64,000 nt of DNA from Deltaproteobacteria bacterium. GTDB taxonomy: Bacteria > Myxococcota_A > UBA9042 > DTJE01. The notes below the pieces were generated by a model. The model saw only the letters and a program-made list of their open reading frames with translations, searched no databases and had not been told where the DNA came from. A program made the position numbers and the translations under genes. Numbering within the stretch: the stretch's first letter is position 1; every line of letters begins with the position of its first letter. Location: positions 744,452 to 808,451 of the forward strand of contig JAKPOP010000010.1 in the NCBI GenBank assembly GCA_029547805.1, given 5' to 3'. Shown one piece after another: positions 44,365-53,391 of this stretch.

Positions 44365-46580
44365 GGACCGCCCTCGACGACGTGCTGGATCGGGCCTGCC
44401 AGGACCCCCTGCTGGCCCCCTGCGACCGGCAGGTCTTCCGACTGGACGGGCGGCCCCCCTCCCTGGTCCCGATGCCCGATGACCTGCACCCGTCCGTGCG
44501 ACAGGCCCTGGACCGCTTCGGGTTCCAGGCCCTGTACCGACACCAGGCCGAGGCCCTGGCCCGGTTCCGGGACGGCGACGACCTCTTCCTGTCCACGCCG
44601 ACCGCCTCGGGGAAGACCTGGGCCTTCCTGCTGCCGATGCTGGAGATCCTGGCCCGGGACGAGGAGGCCACGGCCTTGCTCTTCTACCCCCTGAAGGCCC
44701 TGAGCCAGGACCAGTGGGCAGTGATCGATCGGGCGGACCGGGAGTCGGGCCTCGACCTGCTCCCGGCGGTCTATGACGGCGACACGCCCCGGACCCGCCG
44801 GGCCCGCATCCGCCAGGAGTCCCGGGTCGTATTGACCAATCCCTACGAGGTCCACGAGGCCCTGGCCTACCACCACCAGTGGCATCGCTTCTTCTCCCAT
44901 CTCCGGGTGGTGGTCGTGGACGAGGCCCATCGCTACACCGGCCTCTTCGGGTCCCACGTGGCCCAGGTCTTCCGGCGGCTGTCCCGGGTCGTCGAGGCCC
45001 ACGGCGGACACCCCTCCTGGGTCCTGGCATCGGCCTCCATCGCCAACCCCGGGGATCATGCCCGGGCCCTGACCGGCCGCCCGGCGACCGTGATCGACCA
45101 GGACGGGGCCGGGGCCGGGCCCCGGACCCTGGTGATCTGGGATGGCGGGGACCCCGGAGGACCCTCGCCCTTCGTGCTGGCCCGCACGCTGCTGGGCCGG
45201 CTGGTGGAGGGAGGCCTGAAGACCCTGTGCTTCACCCAGTCCCGCCGGGGGGCCGAGTGGATCGCGAGCCTGATCTCCCGGGACCCCCGGTGCCGGGAAC
45301 TGCCCATCGCGCCGTACCGGGCGGGCTATCTCCCGGAGGAACGCCGGGCCCTGGAACGGGACTTCCGGGAGGGGCGCCTCCGGGGACTGGTCTCCACCAC
45401 GGCCCTGGAACTGGGCATCGATGTCGGGGACCTCGATGCGGTGATCGTGGCGGGCTGGCCCGGCAGCCAGAGCGGGTTCTGGCAGCAGGTGGGCCGGGCC
45501 GGACGGCGGGGCGGGCCCTCCCTGGGGGTCTTCCTGGCCTTCCCGGACATCCTGGACCAGTACCTGCGGCACCACCCGGAGATGCTGCTGGACCGCTCCT
45601 GGGAGCGGGCGACCATCGACCTCCGGAACCCCCACGTGATCGCCGGGCACCTGCTGTGCGCCGCCACCGAGCTGCCGGTCCGCCCCGGCGAGGACGCCCT
45701 GGCCGACGAGATCGCCGAGGCGCTTGCGGGGCAGGGACTGTTGCGGCGCACCTCGGCGGGATACGTCCACGGGGGACTGACCCGACCCCAGGACGCCGTG
45801 CGCCTGGACCGCATCGGCGACCGCCAGATCGCCCTGGAGGACGCCCAGGACGGGACCCTGCTGGAGACCCTGGACCTGGACCGGGCCCTCCGGGAGACCT
45901 TCCCCGGGGCGATCTATCTCCACGGCGGCCGCACCTTCCGGGTGGAGCACCTGGACCTGGAAGGGGGACGGGCCGTGGCCCGGCGCCAGGACGTGGACTA
46001 CTGGACCGTGGCGATCACCGACAAGCGGGCCCGGGCCCGGCCTCCCCGGGAACGCCGGTCCCTGCCGCCCTTCGAGGCCTCCCTGGGGGACCTGGAGATG
46101 ACCTGGCGGGTCACGGGCTTTCTGCGAAAGCGCCATGACCACGTGATCGGCCGGGAGGACCTGGACCTGCCCGAACGGTCCTTCCAGACCGTCGGGGTCC
46201 GGCTGGACCTGGCCCCGGGGCCCCGGCCGGGGGTCGAGGACCTCCTGGGAGCCCTCCATGCCCTGGAGCACGTGCTGGTCGGGCTCGCACCGCTGGTGCT
46301 GCACTGCGACCCGGCGGACCTGGCGGGCTTCAGCACGATGGCCTCGGAGGACACCGGCGGCCCGGCCCTCTTTCTCTACGATGGCTGGGAGGGGGGCATC
46401 GGCCTGTCGGATCGAGCCTTCGAAGACCTCCCCCGGATGCTGGCGATGGCCCGGGAGGTGCTCCGGAACTGCCGCTGCGAGAGGGGATGCCCCGCCTGCT
46501 GCCTCTCGCCCCGCTGCGGCAACGACAACCAGCCGATGGACAAGGCCGGGGCCCTGCGCCTGATCCCGGATCGGCCCTGA
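44361..46580 (+). CDS. mrfA: DEAH helicase with C-terminal Cys cluster, YprA/MrfA type
   Basis: The 739-residue superfamily-2 helicase has a Q-like LYRHQAEAL, Walker A STPTASGKT (79-86) and DEAH box VVVDEAH (187-190). TSRRGAEW-like domain-2 motifs are TLCFTQSRRGAEW, STTALELGIDVGDLDAVIVAGWPG and QQVGRAGRRG. The C-terminus contains the metal-binding Cys group of the MrfA/DUF1998 type, NCRCERGCPACCLSPRCG (Cys 704, 706, 710, 713, 714, 719). The GTG start overlaps the stop of the nuclease gene (GTGA). In B. subtilis MrfA/MrfB remove mitomycin C adducts independently of UvrABC. The same pathway is inferred here. Confidence 0.88.
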   Translation: MRTALDDVLDRACQDPLLAPCDRQVFRLDGRPPSLVPMPDDLHPSVRQALDRFGFQALYRHQAEALARFRDGDDLFLSTPTASGKTWAFLLPMLEILARDEEATALLFYPLKALSQDQWAVIDRADRESGLDLLPAVYDGDTPRTRRARIRQESRVVLTNPYEVHEALAYHHQWHRFFSHLRVVVVDEAHRYTGLFGSHVAQVFRRLSRVVEAHGGHPSWVLASASIANPGDHARALTGRPATVIDQDGAGAGPRTLVIWDGGDPGGPSPFVLARTLLGRLVEGGLKTLCFTQSRRGAEWIASLISRDPRCRELPIAPYRAGYLPEERRALERDFREGRLRGLVSTTALELGIDVGDLDAVIVAGWPGSQSGFWQQVGRAGRRGGPSLGVFLAFPDILDQYLRHHPEMLLDRSWERATIDLRNPHVIAGHLLCAATELPVRPGEDALADEIAEALAGQGLLRRTSAGYVHGGLTRPQDAVRLDRIGDRQIALEDAQDGTLLETLDLDRALRETFPGAIYLHGGRTFRVEHLDLEGGRAVARRQDVDYWTVAITDKRARARPPRERRSLPPFEASLGDLEMTWRVTGFLRKRHDHVIGREDLDLPERSFQTVGVRLDLAPGPRPGVEDLLGALHALEHVLVGLAPLVLHCDPADLAGFSTMASEDTGGPALFLYDGWEGGIGLSDRAFEDLPRMLAMAREVLRNCRCERGCPACCLSPRCGNDNQPMDKAGALRLIPDRP

Positions 46581-46636
46581 ACGTCGGCCGTGCAGGCCCG
46601 GGGCCTCAGGTCACGGCCCCTGGACGCAACGGGCGT

Positions 46637-48703
46637 TCAGGTCCTTCGGACGGACCTGCCCCGAGGTCGCAGGCAGGCGCCGTGCAGGCGTGATTCCGGC
46701 CGTCCGGTCGCCCGGGCCATGGTCCTCTCCCTCCCGATGGTCTGCCACCGAAACCCCAGGCCAGCCACCAGCACCAGGATCAGGGCCGCCGCACCCGCTG
46801 GCCTCCCTGCCCCAGCCCCGCACCCGCCCCCCGACGCACGGTCATCCTCGACCGGGGCCGACTCCGGCACCTCACCCCGCCGGTCACCGCCTCCCGGCCC
46901 ATCGGCCAGGGCGTCCTCCCGGGCCAGGTCCGACAGGACCTCCCCACCCGGCAGGTCCCTCGCCTCGAGGTCATCGGCCGGCTGTCCAGCGTCCGGTCTT
47001 GCGGTGTCCGCCACCGGAACGTCCGGATCCGTCGCAGGATCGGTCATCCCCGGATCGGGCGGGTCCCCGCCCACACAGGTCCCCTCGGTGGCCCCGGGCG
47101 CCCTCAGGCAGGTGCCCGAGGCGCAGTTCACGTCCTCGACGCAGGCCGCACCGGAGGGACCGTCCACGCCGAACCTTGCGGCCCGAACCGCCCGACCGGC
47201 ATTCGCCCGCCCGTGTCCATACTCGTCGTTCCGTCCGTTGACGTAGGGAAGCGGTCCCACCTGGTCTGCGGTCCCCTCGATGATCCGCCGGACCTCCCGG
47301 GCCGACAGGGCAGGGTTCACCGACCATGCCAGTCCCGCGATGCCGGCCACGATCGGGGCCGCCGACGACGTACCGTTGAAGTAGGCCGTCACCTCGCCGG
47401 TCCTGTCCGCTTCCGGCCAGTCCTTCCTGGCCTCGACCAGGGCAGCGGACACGTAGTGGAATCCATCGCCCTTGTTCGCACCGTTTCCCTTCCCGCCGGT
47501 CGTCCCCGCGGTGTCCAGGGTCACCACTTGCGGGTCCCTCCACCACGACGCTCCGCCCGGTGCCACCACGTCCAGTTCCGGGCCGTACTGCGAATAGGCA
47601 TGGCGGACGTCAGACCGGTCCACTGCACCGACCGACAGCACCTCCGGGAGGGCCGCCAGGTCATCCGGCGCGATCGCCTTCGCCTGGTTCCCGGACGAGA
47701 AGATGACCAGGGCCCCCTTCCCGTCGGGGCCTCCGTGTGTGGCGGCATACCGCGCCGCATCCAGCAGCGGCGCCAGGTCGATCTTGGGCTTGTTGACGTC
47801 GTACACGCCCCACGAATTGCTGATGACCCAGGCACCGTCGTCCGCGGCGCGGTGCAGCGCCTCGACGGCGTTGGAGAGTTCCGGGACGTGATCGTCCCCC
47901 GGCAGGCCGCTCAGGAAGCGCAGGGCCATCAGGCGGCACCCCGGGCACACGCCCGCCACGCCCCGCTGGTTGTGGGCAGCGCCGATGATCCCCGCACAGT
48001 GCGTCCCATGGGCGTTCGCCGCCAGGGGCCCGGGCCACGGGTCCGCGTCCTGGTCCAGCGAATCCCATCCCAGCACGAATCGATCCCTGCCGAAGTCCGG
48101 GTGGCGATCATCGACGCCGGTGTCCACGATGGCGATCACGACCTGCGGGGCCCCCTGCGTCACCGCCCAGGCCCCTTCGACATCCACCGTCCCCGAGGCA
48201 CCCGGTCGCAGGTACCACTGGTCCTGGTAGTAGGGGTCCTCGGGCACGGCGTGGAGGGCAATGGGCACCCCGAAGTCCGGCAGCGCCCAGACCACCCCGG
48301 GGCGGCCCCACAGGGTGCGCGAGGCCCTCAAGGCCGCCTCGGGACCGGCAGCCCGGCAACGCCAGGTGGTCGCGGCCCGGTCGATCGGCCGATCGGGCTC
48401 CAGACTCGCCTCGGTGGCCAGATCCGACGGAAAGACCGCAGAGGGCACCGCGAGCCGGACCAGCACGCCGTCCCGAAGGCGCACGTACCGATCTGGGACA
48501 TCGGTCCGGAAGAGGGCGACGGCGGTGCCCGAGGAAGACGCAACGACGGGATCCAGCGTCACGACCCGTCCCCGGGAATCGATGTAGGACAGGTCCGGCG
48601 CCGACATCACCGACCCGGCATCCCGGGGACTGCCGGACACCAGAACGGGCAAGGCCGCCAGGAACACCGCCGCGGAAACCACCCGACCGCCGGCATTCAT
48701 CAT
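46637..48703 (-). CDS. Secreted S8 subtilisin-like protease with MYXO-CTERM-like tail
   Basis: The 688-residue protease has a signal peptide (VVSAAVFLAALPVLVSGS), a ~140-residue propeptide and an S8 domain. Its catalytic motifs are IVDTGVDD (Asp), NAHGTHCAGI (His) and NGTSSAAPIVAGIA (Ser). A Cys/Asp/Pro-rich linker follows (CVEDVNCASGTC, DPATDPDVP). The end has GGGCGAGAG, a hydrophobic stretch and basic residues, the MYXO-CTERM sorting pattern of myxobacterial surface proteins. About 30 residues follow the membrane stretch, longer than usual. Two adjacent ATGs (48703, 48700) follow GGGGGG. A TATAAC box lies about 80 bases upstream. Substrate proteins are unknown. Confidence 0.9.
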   Translation of the reverse strand: MMNAGGRVVSAAVFLAALPVLVSGSPRDAGSVMSAPDLSYIDSRGRVVTLDPVVASSSGTAVALFRTDVPDRYVRLRDGVLVRLAVPSAVFPSDLATEASLEPDRPIDRAATTWRCRAAGPEAALRASRTLWGRPGVVWALPDFGVPIALHAVPEDPYYQDQWYLRPGASGTVDVEGAWAVTQGAPQVVIAIVDTGVDDRHPDFGRDRFVLGWDSLDQDADPWPGPLAANAHGTHCAGIIGAAHNQRGVAGVCPGCRLMALRFLSGLPGDDHVPELSNAVEALHRAADDGAWVISNSWGVYDVNKPKIDLAPLLDAARYAATHGGPDGKGALVIFSSGNQAKAIAPDDLAALPEVLSVGAVDRSDVRHAYSQYGPELDVVAPGGASWWRDPQVVTLDTAGTTGGKGNGANKGDGFHYVSAALVEARKDWPEADRTGEVTAYFNGTSSAAPIVAGIAGLAWSVNPALSAREVRRIIEGTADQVGPLPYVNGRNDEYGHGRANAGRAVRAARFGVDGPSGAACVEDVNCASGTCLRAPGATEGTCVGGDPPDPGMTDPATDPDVPVADTARPDAGQPADDLEARDLPGGEVLSDLAREDALADGPGGGDRRGEVPESAPVEDDRASGGGCGAGAGRPAGAAALILVLVAGLGFRWQTIGRERTMARATGRPESRLHGACLRPRGRSVRRT

Positions 48704-48960
48704 GCACCCCCCGATATGCCCCCGATCCCCGATGCCCCCGTTCGCCCAGGGCGCCCCCGACAGGACTCGGAGAATGCCCGCGGTTATACCGGAAAACCAT
48801 CCCTGGATCCTCACCCCAGTTCCGCCGCGGACACCCCCCAGGTCCATCGGCAGCCAGCCCGCAAGGCATGGCCTCAGGGGACGCAGGGAACCTGGAGAGG
48901 CCCCGGAGGCCTGCAGCCCGGGGGCCCTGGGAGGGTCAGGCATGGCCCCTCCGGGATCAG

Positions 48961-49995
48961 TCAGGCGGCCCGGGCCGCCGGGGCGCCCCCCGGACGTCGG
49001 GCCTCGAGGGCGTTCCGGACCTCCGACTCCAGCGCCGCCCGGAGCGCCTCGTCGCCCCGGATCCGGCGGTCCGCCTGTTCCCGGCCCTGGCCGATCCGGT
49101 CCCCCCGGAAGGAGTACCAGGCCCCCGACTTCTCCACCACCCCCAGGCGCTCCCCGATCTCGATCATCTCCAGCACGTGGTTGATCCCCTCCCCGAAGAC
49201 CACCTCGAACTCCGCCTCGCCGAAGGGGGGCGCCACCTTGTTCTTGACCACCTTCACCCGGACGCGGTTCCCCGTCACCTCGCCGCCGTCGCCCTTCTGG
49301 GTCCCGCTCTTCCGGACCTCCAGACGGACGCTGGCATAGAACTTCAGCGCGTTGCCGCCGGTCGTGGTCTCGGGATTGCCGAACATCACCCCGATCTTCA
49401 TCCGCAACTGGTTGATGAACAGCACCGTGCAGCCCTGGCGATGACAGGTGGCCACCAGTTTCCGGAGGGCCTGGCTCATCAGCCGGGCCTGGAGCCCCAC
49501 GTGGCTGTCCCCCATCTCCCCCTCGATCTCGGCCCGGGGCGTCAGGGCCGCCACCGAGTCCACCACGACCAGGTCCAGGGCCCCGCTGCGCACCAGGGCC
49601 TCGACGATGTCCAGGGCCTGCTCCCCGCAATCCGGCTGGCTCAGCAGCAGGTCCTCCACCCGGACCCCCAGGCGCTGCGCATAGGAGAGGTCCAGGGCAT
49701 GCTCGGCGTCCACGAAGGCCGCCGCCCCCCCGGCCTGCTGCACCTGGGCGATCATCTCCAGGGCCAGGGTCGTCTTGCCCGACGACTCGGGCCCGAAGAC
49801 CTCCACCACCCGGCCCCGGGGCACGCCCCCGGTCCCCAGGGCCAGGTCCAGCGCCAGGGATCCGCTGGGGAACGTCGCCACCGGCTCCACCGGCCCCTCA
49901 CCGTAGCGCATCACGCTGCCCTTGCCGAACTGCCGGTCCATCGCCGCAATCAACGCCTCCAGGTCCTTCCCGCGTTCCTCGTTTCTGGCCATCAT
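48961..49995 (-). CDS. recA: Recombinase A
   Basis: RecA forms the ATP-dependent strand-exchange filament and triggers LexA cleavage. The 344 residues show the N-terminal FGKGSVMR, Walker [19 protein letters not shown], loop L1 ([20 protein letters not shown]) and [24 protein letters not shown] (Walker B region and L2). The C-terminal domain is [22 protein letters not shown]. The protein is of standard length with no intein. Two ATGs (49995, 49992) follow GGAGGAGG. It lies 74 bases downstream of comM on the same strand, so it may be partly transcribed with it; no LexA-type operator was recognised in front. Confidence 0.98.
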   Translation of the reverse strand: MMARNEERGKDLEALIAAMDRQFGKGSVMRYGEGPVEPVATFPSGSLALDLALGTGGVPRGRVVEVFGPESSGKTTLALEMIAQVQQAGGAAAFVDAEHALDLSYAQRLGVRVEDLLLSQPDCGEQALDIVEALVRSGALDLVVVDSVAALTPRAEIEGEMGDSHVGLQARLMSQALRKLVATCHRQGCTVLFINQLRMKIGVMFGNPETTTGGNALKFYASVRLEVRKSGTQKGDGGEVTGNRVRVKVVKNKVAPPFGEAEFEVVFGEGINHVLEMIEIGERLGVVEKSGAWYSFRGDRIGQGREQADRRIRGDEALRAALESEVRNALEARRPGGAPAARAA

Positions 49996-50069
49996 GCCTC
50001 CTCCTGGCCCCCAGGGCCTGCCTGCGATTCACCGCCGGTCCCCGGCCCCCTGGCCGGGACCCAATCCGC

Positions 50070-51602
50070 TCACGGAGAAGCCCGATCCAGCATCCGGTAC
50101 TGGATGGCCTCCGAGACATGCACCACCCGGATCTCCTCCGAGGCGTCCAGGTCCGCGATGGTCCGGGCGACCTTCAGGACCCGGTCCACGGCCCGGGCCG
50201 ACAGGCCCAGACGCTCCACCGCCGCCTCCATCAGCCGGCTCGCCTCGGGGGGAATCCGACAGTGCTGCCGCACCTGGGCCGGCTCCATGCGCCCGTTGAA
50301 GCCCGGTCCCTCGGGTCCCAGGCGCTGTCGCTGGATCCCGACGGCCCGCTCGACCCGCTGCCGGACCACCTGGGAGGGCTCCCCCGGGGGACCTCCGGCC
50401 AGGTCCCGGTAGGGCACCGCCGGCACCTCGACGTGGATGTCGAAGCGGTCCAGCAGCGGCCCCGACAGCCGGGCCCGGTAGCGGGCCACCTCGGGCACCG
50501 AGCAGCGGCATGCGTGGCGTGGGTCCCCGAGCCATCCGCACGGACAGGGGTTCATCGCCGCCACCAGCAGGATGTCCGCTGGCCAGGTGACCACGGCCTG
50601 GGCGCGGCTGATGGTGACCCGGCCCTCCTCCAGGGGCTGCCGGAGGACCTCCAGCACCTCCCGGCGCCACTCGGGCAGTTCGTCCAGGAACAGCACGCCC
50701 TGGTGGGCGAGGCTGATCTCCCCGGGCCTGGGACGACTGCCGCCCCCGGCAATGGCCGCCGCCGAGGCGGTGTGATGGGGCGCCCGGAAGGGGCGATCCC
50801 GCAGCAGGGAGGCCCGCCCCCGGAGCAGGCCCGCCACCGAGTGGACCTTGGTCGCCTCCAGGCACTCCGCCTCGGTCATCTCCGGCAGGAGCCCCGGAAG
50901 ACGCCGGGCCAGCATGGTCTTGCCGGACCCCGGAGGCCCCACCATCAGCAGGTTGTGTCGTCCCGCCGCGGCGACCTCCAGGGCCCGCTTCACGTGGCCC
51001 TGCCCCCGGACCTCCGCGAGGTCCGCCGCGCGGCCGCCGAAGTGCCTCCCGGAGGCGTCCCGGGCCACCGGCTCCGCCACCCCCAGGGGCCGACGACCAG
51101 CCAGCGCATCGATCAGGTCCTGGAGGTCCCGGGCGGTCCGGACCTGGACCCCCTGTACGAGGGCCGCCTCGGCCCCGTTGGCCTCGGGGACCAGCACCTC
51201 CCGGGTCCCCTGCTCCCGGGCCGCGGCGACCATCGGGAGCACTCCCTGGACCGGGCGGATCTCCCCGTCCAGCGAGAGTTCCCCCAGGATCAACATCCCC
51301 TGGATGGCCTCGGGGGGAAAGGCCTCCAGGCAGGCCAGCACGCCCAGGGCCACCGGCAGGTCGTAGAGGGATCCGTGCTTCCGGACGTCCGCCGGGGCGA
51401 GGTTCACGGTGACCCAGCGGGTGTGGGCCCGGTAACCCAGGTTCCGCAGGGCCGACAGCACCCGCACCTTCGACTCCCGGACCGCCGTCTCGGGAAGCCC
51501 CACGATGTCGAAGTGCCCGATCCCCGGGTAGACGTCCACCTCGACGTCCACCGGAATGCCCTCGATGCCCACCAGCACTGCCGATCGCACCCGGACGTTC
51601 AT
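50070..51602 (-). CDS. comM: YifB/ComM family AAA ATPase
   Basis: The 510-residue protein matches the Mg-chelatase-like ATPase ComM, a branch-migration helicase used in natural transformation. The N-terminal Lon-protease-like domain carries VDVEVDVYPGIGHFDIVGLPE and LGELSLDGEIRPVQG. The AAA domain has GPPGSGKTMLARRLPGLLP (Walker A), PFRAPHHTASAAA and LFLDELPEW (Walker B). AAMNPCPCGWLGDP with a later CRCS forms a Cys site. SGPLLDRFDIHVEVP and the C-terminal VERLGLSARAVDRVLKVARTIADL complete it. Its position immediately upstream of recA matches its role in recombination. Confidence 0.94.
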   Translation of the reverse strand: MNVRVRSAVLVGIEGIPVDVEVDVYPGIGHFDIVGLPETAVRESKVRVLSALRNLGYRAHTRWVTVNLAPADVRKHGSLYDLPVALGVLACLEAFPPEAIQGMLILGELSLDGEIRPVQGVLPMVAAAREQGTREVLVPEANGAEAALVQGVQVRTARDLQDLIDALAGRRPLGVAEPVARDASGRHFGGRAADLAEVRGQGHVKRALEVAAAGRHNLLMVGPPGSGKTMLARRLPGLLPEMTEAECLEATKVHSVAGLLRGRASLLRDRPFRAPHHTASAAAIAGGGSRPRPGEISLAHQGVLFLDELPEWRREVLEVLRQPLEEGRVTISRAQAVVTWPADILLVAAMNPCPCGWLGDPRHACRCSVPEVARYRARLSGPLLDRFDIHVEVPAVPYRDLAGGPPGEPSQVVRQRVERAVGIQRQRLGPEGPGFNGRMEPAQVRQHCRIPPEASRLMEAAVERLGLSARAVDRVLKVARTIADLDASEEIRVVHVSEAIQYRMLDRASP

Positions 51603-51755
51603 GGCTGCCGCTCCGTCGGTCCGCAGGTCCGGTCCGTTTCAGGAACGGTGCCAACCAACGACGTCCGGTATTTCCGCGGGTTGCGGCGACGGAAGGGGCC
51701 TCCTGGCCTGAACTGTCCAAGGACGGTCCAGGCCGACCAGCCGTCGGACCGGGGG

Positions 51756-53321
51756 TCAGTCGAAGGGGCCCCAGAGGGCCCAGGTGCGCCCCGAGGCCAG
51801 GGGCCCCTCGGGAGGCAGGCCCGGATCCTCCCCGATCCCCGGAGGAGGCCGCCGGGGGTCCGTGACGAGCCAGCGGGCCCCCACCTGGCGCAGGAAGGCC
51901 AGGCGATGGGACCAGGGGGCCGGGGCCTCCAGGAAGGCCTTCAGGGATTCCACCTTCTGGGGCAGGCTCGGGGTCAACTGGTCATGGCCCGCATAGACCG
52001 TGGCCCCCGCGAAGCCCGCCAGGAACATCCCGGTCCGGGCATCGGCCATCACGGTCCGGGGTTCCGGCAGGGCCCGCACCTGCCCGAAGAGGTCTGGCCA
52101 GTCGTCGTGGACCCGGCCGGGCACCCGGGAGGTCGCCTCCCGCCAGGCGACGCCGACGTTGGTCGGGATCACCGCCAGGACCAGGGCCACGCAGATCGCC
52201 GCGGCCACGACCCCGGACCGCCGTTCCAGCCAGTCCCCGACCGCCGAGACCCCCAGCAGGCAGACCGCCACGTGGACCCCCTCGACGCATCGCCGCTCCA
52301 CCGGGACGAGCGGGGCGGCATAGGCCAGTCCGAAGGCCGCCACGACCCAGGAGATCAGGAAGAGGCCCCGGGAGTCCCAGGTGCGCCTCCGGGTCCGCTC
52401 CAGGACCCCGACCAGGGCCATCAGGCCCGGCAGGCCCAGACCCAGCAGGTAGTGCAGCGGTGGCGGCGAGGGCATCACGTTCTCGGCGGCCCAGGATCGC
52501 ATCGCCGGCGACCACCACCACTGGCTGCCCAGGAGGGCCAGGCCCCCGGCCAGGGCGACCATCACCCACCCGGCCCCCCGGGAACCCTCGCGGGACCCGA
52601 GTCGTCCGAGGACCTGGTGCACCCCGACCGCCACCAGCAACGCCAGCGCGGTGTAGGGATGCACGAGTCCCAGCAGGGCCAGACAGACCCCGGCCGTCCC
52701 GAGGTCCCGGCGCCGTCCCTCCTGCTGGAACCGCCACCAGCCCAGGACCCCTCCCCCGGCCAGGGCCAGCGAGAGGGCGAAGTGGGGGTAGAGCAGGATC
52801 GACGGCCAGGTCCAGAGTTCGGGAATCCAGTCCGCCGTCTCCACCTCGAGACCGAGGGCCCGGACCCAGAGGAGGCCGCTCCCGGAGGCCGCCATCAGGA
52901 ACGCCGCCAGGGCGGTCCTGGGACGCCCCGGCAGCGCCTGCCGGCACAGCCCCCAGAGCACGGCCAGCCAGGCCAGGGCGAAGACCGCCCGACCGCCGTG
53001 ATAGACCGTGATGGATGGAAGACCCGTCAGGGCCCCGACGGCCCCCAGCAGCAGCCAGGCAGGGTTCGGCAATAGGGTCCCCGGGGCGTCCAGGGCCATC
53101 CGGTTGCGGACCAGCAGGGCCCCCTCCCGGTGCTGTTCCATCCAGGACAAATAACTGCACCCGTCGGGCACCCGGACCAGCAGGCCCGTGAAGACCCGCC
53201 CGTCATCGCGGCGGGACCACTGGGCGCCATAGGGCCAGAACGTCGCCGCCACCAGCGCCAGCGACACGGCGATTACCGCGATCCGGACGGGGCGGGGCGT
53301 CGGCGGGATCGGACCGGACAC
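51756..53321 (-). CDS. Multi-spanning membrane protein, possibly a GT-C type glycosyltransferase
   Basis: The 521-residue protein has about 10-12 membrane helices, starting with IAVIAVSLALVAATFWPYG. It ends in a soluble C-terminal part (about 420-521: RTVMADARTGMFLAGFAGATVYAGHDQ; VGARWLVTDPRRPPP). The layout of early loop, many helices and a small C-terminal domain that mentions residence or position is like GT39/GT83 enzymes, but no catalytic Asp motif is clear. I choose the GTG at 53321 with GGGGGAG upstream; the frame is open much further upstream, but that part looks non-coding and would overlap the divergent gene. Confidence 0.65.
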   Translation of the reverse strand: MSGPIPPTPRPVRIAVIAVSLALVAATFWPYGAQWSRRDDGRVFTGLLVRVPDGCSYLSWMEQHREGALLVRNRMALDAPGTLLPNPAWLLLGAVGALTGLPSITVYHGGRAVFALAWLAVLWGLCRQALPGRPRTALAAFLMAASGSGLLWVRALGLEVETADWIPELWTWPSILLYPHFALSLALAGGGVLGWWRFQQEGRRRDLGTAGVCLALLGLVHPYTALALLVAVGVHQVLGRLGSREGSRGAGWVMVALAGGLALLGSQWWWSPAMRSWAAENVMPSPPPLHYLLGLGLPGLMALVGVLERTRRRTWDSRGLFLISWVVAAFGLAYAAPLVPVERRCVEGVHVAVCLLGVSAVGDWLERRSGVVAAAICVALVLAVIPTNVGVAWREATSRVPGRVHDDWPDLFGQVRALPEPRTVMADARTGMFLAGFAGATVYAGHDQLTPSLPQKVESLKAFLEAPAPWSHRLAFLRQVGARWLVTDPRRPPPGIGEDPGLPPEGPLASGRTWALWGPFD

Positions 53322-53391
53322 GGGCTCCCCCGCAGCAAGGGCGGCACGACATCCTATGCTACTCTTGCGGGCCGGGCCGAGGGAGGTCCCG

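Noticed and set aside
48704-48960. Hidden gene between the subtilase and recA
   Set aside because: No frame with a ribosome-binding site was found; the gap seems to hold only the subtilase leader and promoter and the end of recA.
51603-51755. LexA operator in front of comM-recA
   Set aside because: A GTTCAG half-site occurs near 51710, but the other half of known LexA boxes (Myxococcus or Geobacter types) is missing.
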